A stretch of DNA of 8,322 nucleotides, taken from contig CANEUK010000059.1 of the NCBI GenBank assembly GCA_947441695.1, positions 1 to 8,322 on the forward strand, given 5' to 3'. Numbering within the stretch: position 1 is the first letter of the stretch; each line of letters opens with the position of its first letter. Both the position numbers and the translations under genes were made by a program. Source of the stretch: Rickettsiales bacterium (GTDB lineage Bacteria > Pseudomonadota > Alphaproteobacteria > Rickettsiales > UBA1997). Positions 1-6,151 of the stretch are shown piece by piece. The notes beneath the pieces were generated by a model. The model was not told the origin of the DNA. It searched no databases and saw only the letters and a program-made list of their open reading frames with translations.

Positions 1-1081
1 ACCGCAAATGTTGCTGCTCGACGAGCCAACTAACTATCTTGATATTCACTCGATTCGTTGGCTTAAAGAATTTTTGCAAGATTGGGATGGAGAATTAATT
101 TTAGTCACCCACGACCGCAGTTTTATGGACGCCGTGATTACGCACACTTTGGTTATTCATCGCAAAGCCTTTAAAAAAGTTCCAGGCAACACGCAAGGCG
201 TGCGCGAAAAAATTGCCGCCGAAGAAGAAATTTACGAAAAAACCAGAATTAACGAAGATAAACAAAGACAAAAAACCCAAGAATGGATCGACCGATTTGG
301 CGCCAAAGCCAGTATGGCGAGCCGCGCGCAATCGCGGGTAAAAATGTTAGAAAAACAAGACGTAAAAGAAAAACTGGTTCACGTTGAAACCCTAGATTTC
401 AAATTTAACCACACGCCCTATATCAGCAAAGAAAACATGATTGAAGCCGAAGGTTTGGCTTTTGGCTACAACCCCGAAAATTTATTGATTCAGAATTTGT
501 CGTTCAAAATTGCCGACGGCGAAAAAATCTGTATTATCGGAAAAAACGGCAAAGGAAAATCAACCTTGCTCAAGCTTTTTACCAACGATTTGCAAGCGGT
601 TAAAGGTAAGGTAAAAATTAATGGCAAAACTGAAATTGGCTATTTTGGGCAGATGAACATTGACCGACTTGATAATAATCGCTCGGTTTATGAAGAATTA
701 CAAAAAGTTGATGAAAAATTGCCAGTAACCAGAGTTCGCCAAGTTTGCGGCAATATGATGTTTTCAAGCGATTTGGCAAATAAAAAAATTGGCGTTTTGT
801 CGGGCGGCGAAAAAAGCCGCGTTACTTTAGGAAAAATTTTGCTTAAAGGCGTGAATCTGCTTTTGCTCGACGAGCCAACAAATCACTTAGACATGGAATC
901 TTGTGAAGCTTTAATGCAAGCGATTAAAAGCTTTGAAGGAGCGGTGATTATGGTAACGCACGACGAATATTTTTTAAAACAAATTGCCAACAAACTAATT
1001 GTGTTTGACGACAACAAAACCTTTACTTTTGAAGATTCTTACGAATTTTTCTTGAAACGTGTGGGTTGGAAAGACCACTAA
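1..1081 (+). CDS. ABC-F family ATPase, C-terminal part (5' end outside window)
   Basis: This is a soluble tandem-ATPase protein of the ABC-F family, whose members bind the ribosomal E site and affect translation. The frame is open to the window edge (Pro-Gln precede the Met codon at 8), so that Met is internal. Numbering from it, the end of the first nucleotide-binding domain is visible: Walker B LLLDEPTN with Glu6, and the H-loop His35. A charged helical linker follows at about 45-130 (the P-site tRNA-interaction region of the family), without a long inserted arm. The second domain is complete: Walker A GKNGKGKST 178-186, signature LSGGE 264-268, Walker B with Asp288-Glu289, and H-loop His318. 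Both catalytic glutamates are kept, so it should hydrolyse ATP. The protein ends soon after the second domain, without the Uup-type C-terminal coiled coil. About 170 N-terminal residues are missing. The subfamily (EttA, YheS, YbiT or other) cannot be fixed from this part. Confidence 0.95.
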   Translation, partial: PQMLLLDEPTNYLDIHSIRWLKEFLQDWDGELILVTHDRSFMDAVITHTLVIHRKAFKKVPGNTQGVREKIAAEEEIYEKTRINEDKQRQKTQEWIDRFGAKASMASRAQSRVKMLEKQDVKEKLVHVETLDFKFNHTPYISKENMIEAEGLAFGYNPENLLIQNLSFKIADGEKICIIGKNGKGKSTLLKLFTNDLQAVKGKVKINGKTEIGYFGQMNIDRLDNNRSVYEELQKVDEKLPVTRVRQVCGNMMFSSDLANKKIGVLSGGEKSRVTLGKILLKGVNLLLLDEPTNHLDMESCEALMQAIKSFEGAVIMVTHDEYFLKQIANKLIVFDDNKTFTFEDSYEFFLKRVGWKDH

Positions 1082-1097
1082 AAACCAAAAACTTTAT

Positions 1098-1190
1098 TGC
1101 AGATGCAAAGCACAAAGTGCAACTCGCCCAAAATAAATAAAAAAATTTGCGAGTAATTCACTTGGCGCGCAACAATTAAAAATTAACCCA
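1098..1190 (+). repeat. Long inverted repeat, left arm
   Basis: This segment matches the reverse complement of 1535-1629. Read by eye, the core 1099-1172 aligns without gaps to 1628-1555 at 61 of 74 positions, including a 22-bp perfect block at 1141-1164. Similarity continues inward with two small gaps as far as an AACCCA at 1185-1190. Inside the arm, ACTCGC (1122-1127) can pair with GCGAGT (1149-1154). The arm lies in the gap between the ABC-F gene and the small ORF. It could be a copy of a dispersed genomic repeat or the end of a small non-autonomous element. No transposase and no clear target-site duplication are visible. Confidence 0.8.
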
Positions 1191-1212
1191 AATTCAAACT
1201 TTTTTGAATTTG
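1189..1212. other. Perfect 10-bp palindromic hairpin
   Basis: CAAATTCAAA (1189-1198) is followed by a four-base loop CTTT and the exact complement TTTGAATTTG (1203-1212). It lies between the ABC-F stop and the small ORF, overlapping the inner edge of the left repeat arm. An A-run rather than a T-run follows on the plus strand, so it is not a convincing terminator for the ABC-F gene. A weak promoter reading exists (TTGAAT 1204-1209, 17-bp gap, TACTAA 1227-1232), but it would leave only a very short leader before the ATG at 1245. Confidence 0.5.
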
Positions 1213-1244
1213 ATTAAAAAAAACTCTACTAAAATTTTAAAAAT

Positions 1245-1460
1245 ATGACCGACAAACCAACTCCAGCCAACGAAACAGAATCACTAAAAACAACCGATTT
1301 ATTTGTTAAAAAAACTCCCTCGCCTTTTCGAACCGACCCCTACAACACCAGAAACAACAAAAACAAAACTGGCAATAAATTCGAAAAAAAATCTGGAATG
1401 CTAAAATCTGCAAACCTCAACACTTCTAAGCGCAAAGGCGGCAGCGGCGGCGATCGCTAA
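1245..1460 (+). CDS. Small polar hypothetical protein (71 aa)
   Basis: I do not recognise this gene. The predicted protein is 71 residues, very polar (Asn, Lys, Thr, Ser, Pro) and lacks a signal peptide, membrane segment or cysteine, so it is probably largely disordered. The C-terminus is basic and glycine-rich (KRKGGSGGDR). The ATG at 1245 is the only sensible start. No Shine-Dalgarno is visible, but hpf and the thioredoxin/NHL gene in this window also lack one. Support for coding comes from the complete frame, a TAA stop, GCC and GGC codons like those of the ABC-F gene, and a hairpin followed by T residues about 50 bp downstream. It lies between the two arms of the long inverted repeat, so it may be cargo of a small element or just lie between two repeats. 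Chance is not excluded. Confidence 0.5.
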   Translation: MTDKPTPANETESLKTTDLFVKKTPSPFRTDPYNTRNNKNKTGNKFEKKSGMLKSANLNTSKRKGGSGGDR

Positions 1461-1507
1461 CCGCTACTTAAATTAGCAACGCTTTTAAAATAACTTGATT
1501 AAATACA

Positions 1508-1546
1508 AACCCAGTTCTTCTTTTGGGGCAAAAGTGGGTTGTTTTT
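1508..1546 (+). terminator. Possible rho-independent terminator after the small ORF
   Basis: AACCCA (1508-1513) pairs with TGGGTT (1535-1540). Within the loop, CTTTT (1520-1524) pairs with AAAAG (1530-1534) around GGGGC, leaving a six-base bulge on the left. GTTTTT follows. It would end transcription of the small ORF, whose stop lies 48 bp upstream. Its right half overlaps the inner end of the right repeat arm, so the structure may partly belong to the repeat. The stem is imperfect. Confidence 0.45.
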
Positions 1547-1629
1547 GAATTGCTTTGCGTGCTAGGTGAATTACTCGCAAATTTTTTAATTTATTTTGAA
1601 TGAGTTGCGCTTTGCGTGTTGTATCCGCA
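1535..1629 (-). repeat. Long inverted repeat, right arm
   Basis: This is the partner of 1098-1190 in opposite orientation, lying about 345 bp inward of it. The perfect block here is the GTGAATTACTCGCAAA-containing stretch at 1566-1587. Of the 13 differences in the 74-bp core, about half would still pair as G-U if both arms were on one transcript. That could mean selection for pairing, or simply transition-biased drift. The arm covers the start of the spurious frame at 1596. Confidence 0.8.
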
Positions 1630-1865
1630 GCAAATTTTTGGCTTTTATCAAAATCGGTATCTCCAATTTAGTTTTGGCAGAAACTCAAACTAAATGTTTG
1701 AGACGAATTTTAGTCATATTAATTCCCCAACATTCATTGAGCTTTTCTGTTCTTGAATTATCTTTTCAAGCCATTCAATTGGCGTTTTCAAAACCTTAGA
1801 TAAAACCAAAAAAGAGGATAAAAAATTTTTATAAGTTGACTTTAAAAATCATATGAAAATTTTTG

Positions 1866-1932
1866 CCTAATTCGTATTTAACCTTATTTTTAAAACAAAA
1901 TTTTTTATGAAAAGAAAATCAAACGAATTAGG
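1866..1932. repeat. Perfect 10-bp inverted repeat spanning an ATG
   Basis: CCTAATTCGT at 1866-1875 is the exact reverse complement of ACGAATTAGG at 1923-1932, with a 47-base spacer. The ATG at 1907, which is in frame with the large downstream ORF, lies in the spacer. The long AT-rich loop makes it a weak hairpin. It could be an operator or leader structure, or chance. Confidence 0.4.
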
Positions 1933-1993
1933 TTCGCAAGGACAAGGGAATGAAAAAAGATCTAAATAGTTAACTTTAGAAAGTAAGAAGATT
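1907..1993 (+). other. In-frame N-terminal extension interrupted by an amber codon
   Basis: From the ATG at 1907 the frame reads 20 codons, beginning MKRKSNELG and ending NEKRSK, then TAG at 1967-1969. It continues in the same frame through LTLESKKIL directly into the 538-codon ORF. The polar, Lys/Ser/Asn/Gln-rich composition resembles the linker that precedes the second domain copy (ESNKILRISENKER). This suggests one ancestral gene starting at 1907 and broken by a nonsense change. The alternatives are a short leader peptide, or chance. The rpsU and thioredoxin/NHL genes both end in TAG, so general recoding of TAG is unlikely. Confidence 0.5.
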
Positions 1994-3610
1994 TTGATTC
2001 TCGCTCGAATAGATTGCTACAAAAGTTTGTTTGGAATTGAAATTGGAGAAAAAAGACAAGAAGAGATTCAAGGAGAAGCTCTTATAATTAATAGTTTAAT
2101 AAAAGAACTTAAAGGTAAAAAATTTGAATACGTTAATGGGCTTTTTACTAAATACCAAGATCCTGAAAAAAAACCCTTGATAATTGAAAAAATTAAGTTG
2201 TTGGCTCGGAGAGTTTTTGGCTCAGAAGATGAGGAGTTATTAAAGAGTGCAACTGAAGCTGCAATTAAACCTTTTAACTTTATCTCCCTTATTGAATCAA
2301 TTCCCGCTGGTGATGAACGTAGTAAAGATCAATCAACATCTATTCTTAGAATGTGTCGAAGCCGACAATCTTTTGAAACTTTTAACGAAGAATCACCAGG
2401 CGTTATTGAAGAAGTATTAAAATTAGGAGACGAATTCATTACCAAATTTTCTACTTTGCAAGTTGGAATTGGAGTGGTTTCTAAAAAAGATTTTGATGAT
2501 TCGATGAAAAAATTCGAATATTCTTTAGATGCAATAAATAGTGAATATTTAACATATGCACCGCATAAACTTCAACGCTTTACACTTAATAAATTTGCTG
2601 AAAGGTACAAGGAAAAAACTAACTCAACTTCTTCCAGCAATCAAACAAATCAATTTGACTTAGGATCAATAAAAACAAGCTCGTTTACCTCATCTTCAAC
2701 AAAAGACAAAACAGAAAGAAAAAAATGTCAAGAATCTAATAAAATACTTAGAATATCTGAAAATAAGGAACGGATTCTCGCTCGAATAGATTGCTACAAA
2801 AGTTTGTTTGGAATTGAAATTGGAGAAAAAAGACAAGAAGAGATTCAAGGAGAAACTCTTAAAATTAATGGTTTAATAGATAAAATTGAAGGTAAAGAAT
2901 TTGAATATGTTAAAGATCTTGTTACTAAATACCAAGATCCTGAAAAAAAACTTTTAATAACTGAAAAAATTAATTTATTCACTAAAAGAGTTAACGAATT
3001 AAGTAATGATACTTTTTTGGCTTCTGCGAATTTCGCTTCAAAGAAAAAGCCTTTTAACTTTATCTGCTTTATTGAATCAATTCCAGCTGGCAGCAACAGT
3101 GAAAAAGCAAATCATGTTTTTAGACTATGTCAAGCTAGAGAAAGTTTTCAAAGTTTTAACGAAGAATCGCCATCCATTATTCAAGAATTATTAGAAAGCA
3201 AATCCTTATTTAATCAATTTTGTATTGCTCAAAAAGAAAAAGGAATGATTTCTAGAAAAGATTTTAATGACTCGTTTTATTCAAAAAATAAAATGGGGAG
3301 TTCCTCTAGCTCAACTTCAAATAGCAAAACTCAAGAATCAATTTTTGATAACAATCAAGTTAATGAAGCCTCTTCTTCCAGCAATCAAACAAATCAATTT
3401 AACTTTGGGTCAACAGAACAAAGCCCGCTTATTTCATCTTCAAGCAACAAAACTAAAGAATTGGTTGGTGATTCTTCTAAAACTTCTTCTAGTTCTGAAA
3501 GCAGAAACCCATCAACAAGCCCTAAAAAAGCAGAAACAATTTTAGATCCTTTCGAAAAAATATTTGATCGTTTGAGCGGAAGAAGAAAAAGCGGAGGAAG
3601 AAAGACGTAA
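1994..3610 (+). CDS. Hypothetical protein with a duplicated unknown domain and Ser-rich linkers
   Basis: I do not recognise the family and assign no function. The frame starts at a TTG (1994) with only a weak AAGAAG upstream, and the original start may be the ATG at 1907 beyond an amber codon. The protein is 538 residues: a charged, probably helical domain at about 2-172, a linker, the same domain again from 261 to about 430, then a Ser/Asn/Gln-rich tail. Shared blocks include ILARIDCYKSLFGIEIGEKR, TKYQDPEKK, KPFNFI, IESIPAG and FNEESP. Both linkers contain SSSNQTNQF, followed by DLGS or NFGS. The C-terminus is basic (GRRKSGGRK). No signal peptide, membrane segment or known catalytic motif is seen. 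Ala and Gly codons are mainly GCT/GCA and GGA, unlike the GCC/GGC-using ABC-F and aconitase genes. This suggests foreign origin or different selection. A secreted or host-directed protein is possible but unproven. Confidence 0.7.
   Translation: MILARIDCYKSLFGIEIGEKRQEEIQGEALIINSLIKELKGKKFEYVNGLFTKYQDPEKKPLIIEKIKLLARRVFGSEDEELLKSATEAAIKPFNFISLIESIPAGDERSKDQSTSILRMCRSRQSFETFNEESPGVIEEVLKLGDEFITKFSTLQVGIGVVSKKDFDDSMKKFEYSLDAINSEYLTYAPHKLQRFTLNKFAERYKEKTNSTSSSNQTNQFDLGSIKTSSFTSSSTKDKTERKKCQESNKILRISENKERILARIDCYKSLFGIEIGEKRQEEIQGETLKINGLIDKIEGKEFEYVKDLVTKYQDPEKKLLITEKINLFTKRVNELSNDTFLASANFASKKKPFNFICFIESIPAGSNSEKANHVFRLCQARESFQSFNEESPSIIQELLESKSLFNQFCIAQKEKGMISRKDFNDSFYSKNKMGSSSSSTSNSKTQESIFDNNQVNEASSSSNQTNQFNFGSTEQSPLISSSSNKTKELVGDSSKTSSSSESRNPSTSPKKAETILDPFEKIFDRLSGRRKSGGRKT
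1996..2077 (+). repeat. 82-bp exact direct repeat, copy 1
   Basis: This is identical base for base to 2773-2854, with an offset of 777 bp (259 codons, in frame). It encodes the first 27 residues of the first domain copy. Beyond its right edge the two copies diverge quickly at both DNA and protein level. Its left edge coincides with the last base of the TTG used as the ORF start. Confidence 0.95.
2628..2656 (+). repeat. 29-bp exact direct repeat in linker, copy 1
   Basis: This is identical to 3372-3400 (offset 744 bp) and encodes the SSSNQTNQF segment of the first linker. The different offset from the 82-bp repeat means 11 codons were gained or lost between the two blocks. Confidence 0.9.
2773..2854 (+). 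repeat. 82-bp exact direct repeat, copy 2
   Basis: This is the second copy of the 1996-2077 sequence and encodes the start of the second domain (residues 261-287 of the ORF). There are no synonymous differences from copy 1 within the block. Confidence 0.95.
3372..3400 (+). repeat. 29-bp exact direct repeat in linker, copy 2
   Basis: This is the second copy of 2628-2656, in the Ser-rich tail after the second domain. It shows that the unit duplicated was domain plus linker, not the domain alone. Confidence 0.9.
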
Positions 3611-3686
3611 GTTAAATATCAAATCTTCTAATTTTTAATTCTAACATCGATTTTGAATTTTAATTAACTGGCTTTAGAAGCTGCTG

Positions 3687-5690
3687 CTATTGGCCAGATA
3701 AATCGATTTCAAGAAGAGAGTTTGATTGATCTTTTTCTGCGCTAATTTTTTGTTCATAGCTTTTTATGCGACATAGTGAGTTTTTTTTGTCCTGACAAAA
3801 ATAAATCACGCCCTGCAACAAATATTCTTTTTTAGCGATTAGTTTTGGCAGCTTTAAGTCAGAACCTTGTATTGCGTGCCAATCAAAGCTGGCCAACAAA
3901 TTAGCTTCGTTTTCTTTAACCAAATCTAACAAATTAATAAAACTAGGAGCGTTTTCGTTTATTTTCCAACCATCGGCTAATTTAATTTTTATATCAATTT
4001 CTGAATCAGATTTTACTGCCAAATCTTCTGATTTTTTTAAGTTAGGCAAATATTGCAAAAATCCTTCTTTTGGCAGTTTTAAAGGCGGCATAACGTTGAG
4101 AATTTCAGAAGCAAGATTGGCGCGATTTAAAATTACAATTCGATTATTATTAGAATCGGCAATGTAAAAATTTCCTAAAACCGAGATAATTCCGTCTGGC
4201 TCATCAAATTGGGTTAAATTTTCTAAGCCAATTCCATCCCCCTTTTTTTGTTTGCCAGACAAGTCGCTAATTTGATTTGAAGCAAAGTCGTATTTACGAA
4301 TTGTGTGATTAAAACTATCGGAAATATAAGCGCCAGTATCGTCAACAATTAAACCCAAAGGATGCTGCATTTTTGCAACAGATTTATTGCCATTTTGATG
4401 GCCAAAAAAATTCAGATCTTTGCCAATTAAGGTTTTTAGATTTCCATCTTCTTCTAGAACCCGTAGCGACGAACTAGAAGCGTCAACAAAATAAAGCTTA
4501 CGACCAAATACCGACATGTCCGAAGTTTGTGCTAAAGAGTTTTTGGGATATTTTCCGTCCAAAACTCCTTCAAAACCGTCTCCCGCCAAAACCGAAATTG
4601 TCTGATTTTTAATGTTGTAAGATAAAATTTGATTGGTGCCTGAATTAGCAATTGCGATGTTGTTTTTATCGGGGAAAAACTCGATGTCGGTTGGCGAAGC
4701 TAAATCAATATTTTTTGCCTCTAGCGGCTTGTTATCGATTGCGATTTTTTCTCCAACATTACCAGAGCCAATCAAAGTTTTTACCTTGCCCAATTTTAAA
4801 TCAATTTCTCGCAAAGCATTGTTTGCGGTATCGGCAAGATAAATTTTATCAGCTTGATAAATTAAACCTTTGGGAGACTTAAACGAGGCTTGATCAAAAT
4901 CGCCATCTACAAAACCAGCAATTCCAGAGCCAATTTTGGCAACAATATTTCCAGACAAAGAGCTGGCGATAATGTTATTGCCTCCGGTGTTAGCAATTAA
5001 GATTGCTGGCGAGTGATGTGAATTATAAGAAAAGTCGGCAACATATTCTAATTTTGTTGGAAAATCTAAAATATTTTTAATCGAGATAAACTTTTCAAGC
5101 CTTACTGGCAAAGGATTACGATTAATTTCAAACTTAAATTTATCGATTAATTTTTTTATATCGCCCTTAATTTTTACAAGCTCGTTTTCACCAATATAAG
5201 TTTTAAAAATATTTCCATGCGGATTAATCAAAACAAAAGTTGGCAAGGCATTAATTTTGAAATTATTCCAAATCTCTAGTTTTGAATCATTAATTACCGG
5301 ATAAGTAATATCATGTTTCAAAACCGCTTTTTTAACCGCCGAAAGGTCTTTTTCGTTATTAAATTTTGCCGAATGCACGCCAATTATGAGCAATTTGCTA
5401 CCAAATTGATTTTCTAATTTTTTTATTTCTGGCAAAGATTGAACGCAGCTAACGCAAGCATAATTCCAAAAATCTAATAAAATTATACGGTCTTTTAAAT
5501 CAGGTATTTCAAGGGGTCGCGACAAATTAAGCCACTGATTATTATCTTTTAAAATAATCTTGCTGGCTGGCGAATTACCAAAAGTTGAAGTAAAAAATAG
5601 GCTCGAAAAAAACGAAAAAATAACCGACAAAATGATTAAAGAAGCGGCAATTAGCAAAAGCAGAGATTTATCTTTGTAACTTAGCTTCAT
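3687..5690 (-). CDS. Membrane-anchored thioredoxin-like / NHL-repeat protein
   Basis: This resembles NHLRC2-type and TlpA-type proteins: a thioredoxin-fold domain joined to an NHL beta-propeller. I chose the ATG at 5690 (667 residues), because the frame's earlier TTG at 5750 would add 20 unlikely residues ahead of the membrane segment. Residues 9-33 form a hydrophobic anchor, so the rest should lie in the periplasm. The thioredoxin domain (about 40-185) has the redox motif Cys79-Val-Ser-Cys82 after FWNYA and the cis-proline at Pro150 (ALPTFV). Residues about 210-560 hold repeated NHL blades (SPKGLIY...IYLADTANNALREID; HPLGLIV...AYISDSFNHTIRKYD; EPDGI...FYIADSNNNRIVIL). A C-terminal beta domain (about 565-667) contains GWKINENAP and YFCQDKKNSLCRI, which matches the usual architecture. 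The likely role is thiol-disulfide exchange in the envelope, with the substrate unknown. It ends in TAG, convergent with the repeat-domain gene. No Shine-Dalgarno is visible. Confidence 0.9.
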   Translation of the reverse strand: MKLSYKDKSLLLLIAASLIILSVIFSFFSSLFFTSTFGNSPASKIILKDNNQWLNLSRPLEIPDLKDRIILLDFWNYACVSCVQSLPEIKKLENQFGSKLLIIGVHSAKFNNEKDLSAVKKAVLKHDITYPVINDSKLEIWNNFKINALPTFVLINPHGNIFKTYIGENELVKIKGDIKKLIDKFKFEINRNPLPVRLEKFISIKNILDFPTKLEYVADFSYNSHHSPAILIANTGGNNIIASSLSGNIVAKIGSGIAGFVDGDFDQASFKSPKGLIYQADKIYLADTANNALREIDLKLGKVKTLIGSGNVGEKIAIDNKPLEAKNIDLASPTDIEFFPDKNNIAIANSGTNQILSYNIKNQTISVLAGDGFEGVLDGKYPKNSLAQTSDMSVFGRKLYFVDASSSSLRVLEEDGNLKTLIGKDLNFFGHQNGNKSVAKMQHPLGLIVDDTGAYISDSFNHTIRKYDFASNQISDLSGKQKKGDGIGLENLTQFDEPDGIISVLGNFYIADSNNNRIVILNRANLASEILNVMPPLKLPKEGFLQYLPNLKKSEDLAVKSDSEIDIKIKLADGWKINENAPSFINLLDLVKENEANLLASFDWHAIQGSDLKLPKLIAKKEYLLQGVIYFCQDKKNSLCRIKSYEQKISAEKDQSNSLLEIDLSGQ

Positions 5691-5823
5691 TATGCTTTGC
5701 GTGAATGAAAATTTGTTGCAGAAATTTGCAAAATTACACCAAAAAAACAAATTTATACTTATGTTGGCTAAAAATATAAATTTTCTTTGGTTATAAGTAG
5801 ATTGATTGAGGTTTTGTAGATCA

Positions 5824-5856
5824 AAAAGAGTGCAAATGTCTAATTTGCACTCTTTT
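5824..5856 (-). terminator. Rho-independent terminator after rpsU
   Basis: A perfect 14-bp stem joins 5824-5837 and 5843-5856 (AAAAGAGTGCAAAT and its complement) around a five-base loop. It begins 12 bp past the rpsU stop. Read on the minus strand the stem ends in a run of T, giving a normal intrinsic terminator for the hpf-rpsU transcript. It separates that transcript from the thioredoxin/NHL gene downstream. Confidence 0.9.
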
Positions 5857-5868
5857 AGTTATTTTAAG

Positions 5869-6066
5869 CTAATAAGTGTTTTCACCTCTTCTAGCTTTTT
5901 TTCTTCTAGTGATACTTTCTTCTTTTCTTCTTTTGATTTTTTCAGAAGGTTTTTCGAAAGCCTTTCTTCTTCTAGCTTCTTTTACCAAACCCTCTTTTTG
6001 AGTTTTTTTTCTGAAAGCGCGAATTGCCATTTCAAGATTGGCGCGCCCGTGAACAGTTACATCCAT
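5869..6066 (-). CDS. rpsU: Small ribosomal subunit protein bS21
   Basis: bS21 is a small basic protein of the 30S subunit, bound near the anti-Shine-Dalgarno region, that helps initiation on natural mRNAs. The 65-residue product has the family pattern: a short N-terminal strand with VTVHGRANLEMAIRAFRKK, then EGLVKEARRRKAFEKPSEK, then a highly basic tail rich in Arg and Lys. Length and the EKPSEK motif fit alphaproteobacterial S21. The start at 6066 is fixed by a strong Shine-Dalgarno nine bases upstream. The gene lies 85 bp downstream of hpf on the same strand and is followed by a strong hairpin terminator. It ends in TAG, showing that amber is a genuine stop in this genome. Confidence 0.95.
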   Translation of the reverse strand: MDVTVHGRANLEMAIRAFRKKTQKEGLVKEARRRKAFEKPSEKIKRRKEESITRRKKARRGENTY

Positions 6067-6075
6067 TTACAAATT

Positions 6076-6085
6076 ACCTCCTTTT
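6076..6085 (-). promoter_or_regulatory. Strong Shine-Dalgarno of rpsU
   Basis: On the minus strand this reads AAAAGGAGGT, a near-complete complement of the 16S rRNA 3' end, nine bases before the rpsU ATG. It is the best ribosome binding site in the window; hpf, the thioredoxin/NHL gene and the small ORF have none that I can see. Confidence 0.9.
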
Positions 6086-6151
6086 GACCAAATATTAAAT
6101 TTTGTTTGAATTTAGATTAAAGCTTGTTTCTGTAGTTATTGATTGCAAATT

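Larger units (their letters stand above)
1461..1906. other. Gene-poor stretch between small ORF and repeat-domain gene
   Basis: No convincing gene lies here. It contains the terminator-like hairpin at 1508-1546, the right arm of the long inverted repeat (1535-1629), and AT-rich sequence running up to the ATG at 1907. A plus-strand frame of 67 codons at 1596-1799 starts inside the repeat arm and resembles no family. On the minus strand about 1798-1712 reads without a stop as a short protein-like stretch, which may be gene debris. A TTGACT at 1836-1841 resembles a -35 box but has no good -10 at the right distance. Confidence 0.6.

Noticed and set aside
1596..1799. 67-codon plus-strand frame
   Set aside because: It begins inside the inverted repeat arm, has no ribosome site, and its sequence looks like translated AT-rich noncoding DNA.
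1836..1841. TTGACT as a promoter -35 box for the repeat-domain gene
   Set aside because: No acceptable -10 hexamer lies 16-18 bp downstream; the sequence there is a T run followed by GCC.
1967..1969. TAG as a reassigned sense codon in this genome
   Set aside because: rpsU and the thioredoxin/NHL gene both end in TAG at the expected family length, so amber works as a stop here.
2845..3096. 83-codon minus-strand frame inside the repeat-domain ORF
   Set aside because: It lies opposite conserved domain blocks of the plus-strand frame. The domain duplication shows the plus frame is the one under protein-level constraint.
5693..5703. TGCTTTGCGTG upstream of the thioredoxin/NHL gene matches 1551-1561 of the right repeat arm
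   Set aside because: Only 11 bp match, and the following bases do not align with the arm. It is too short to call a third repeat copy.
5691..5750. Twenty-residue N-terminal extension of the thioredoxin/NHL protein from a TTG at 5750
   Set aside because: The ATG at 5690 gives a normal anchor close to the N-terminus. The extension has no ribosome site and an odd Phe/Asn/Cys composition.
5806..6087. 93-codon plus-strand frame opposite rpsU
   Set aside because: It is a Phe/Ser-rich shadow of the Lys/Glu/Arg-rich rpsU and runs through the rpsU terminator and Shine-Dalgarno.
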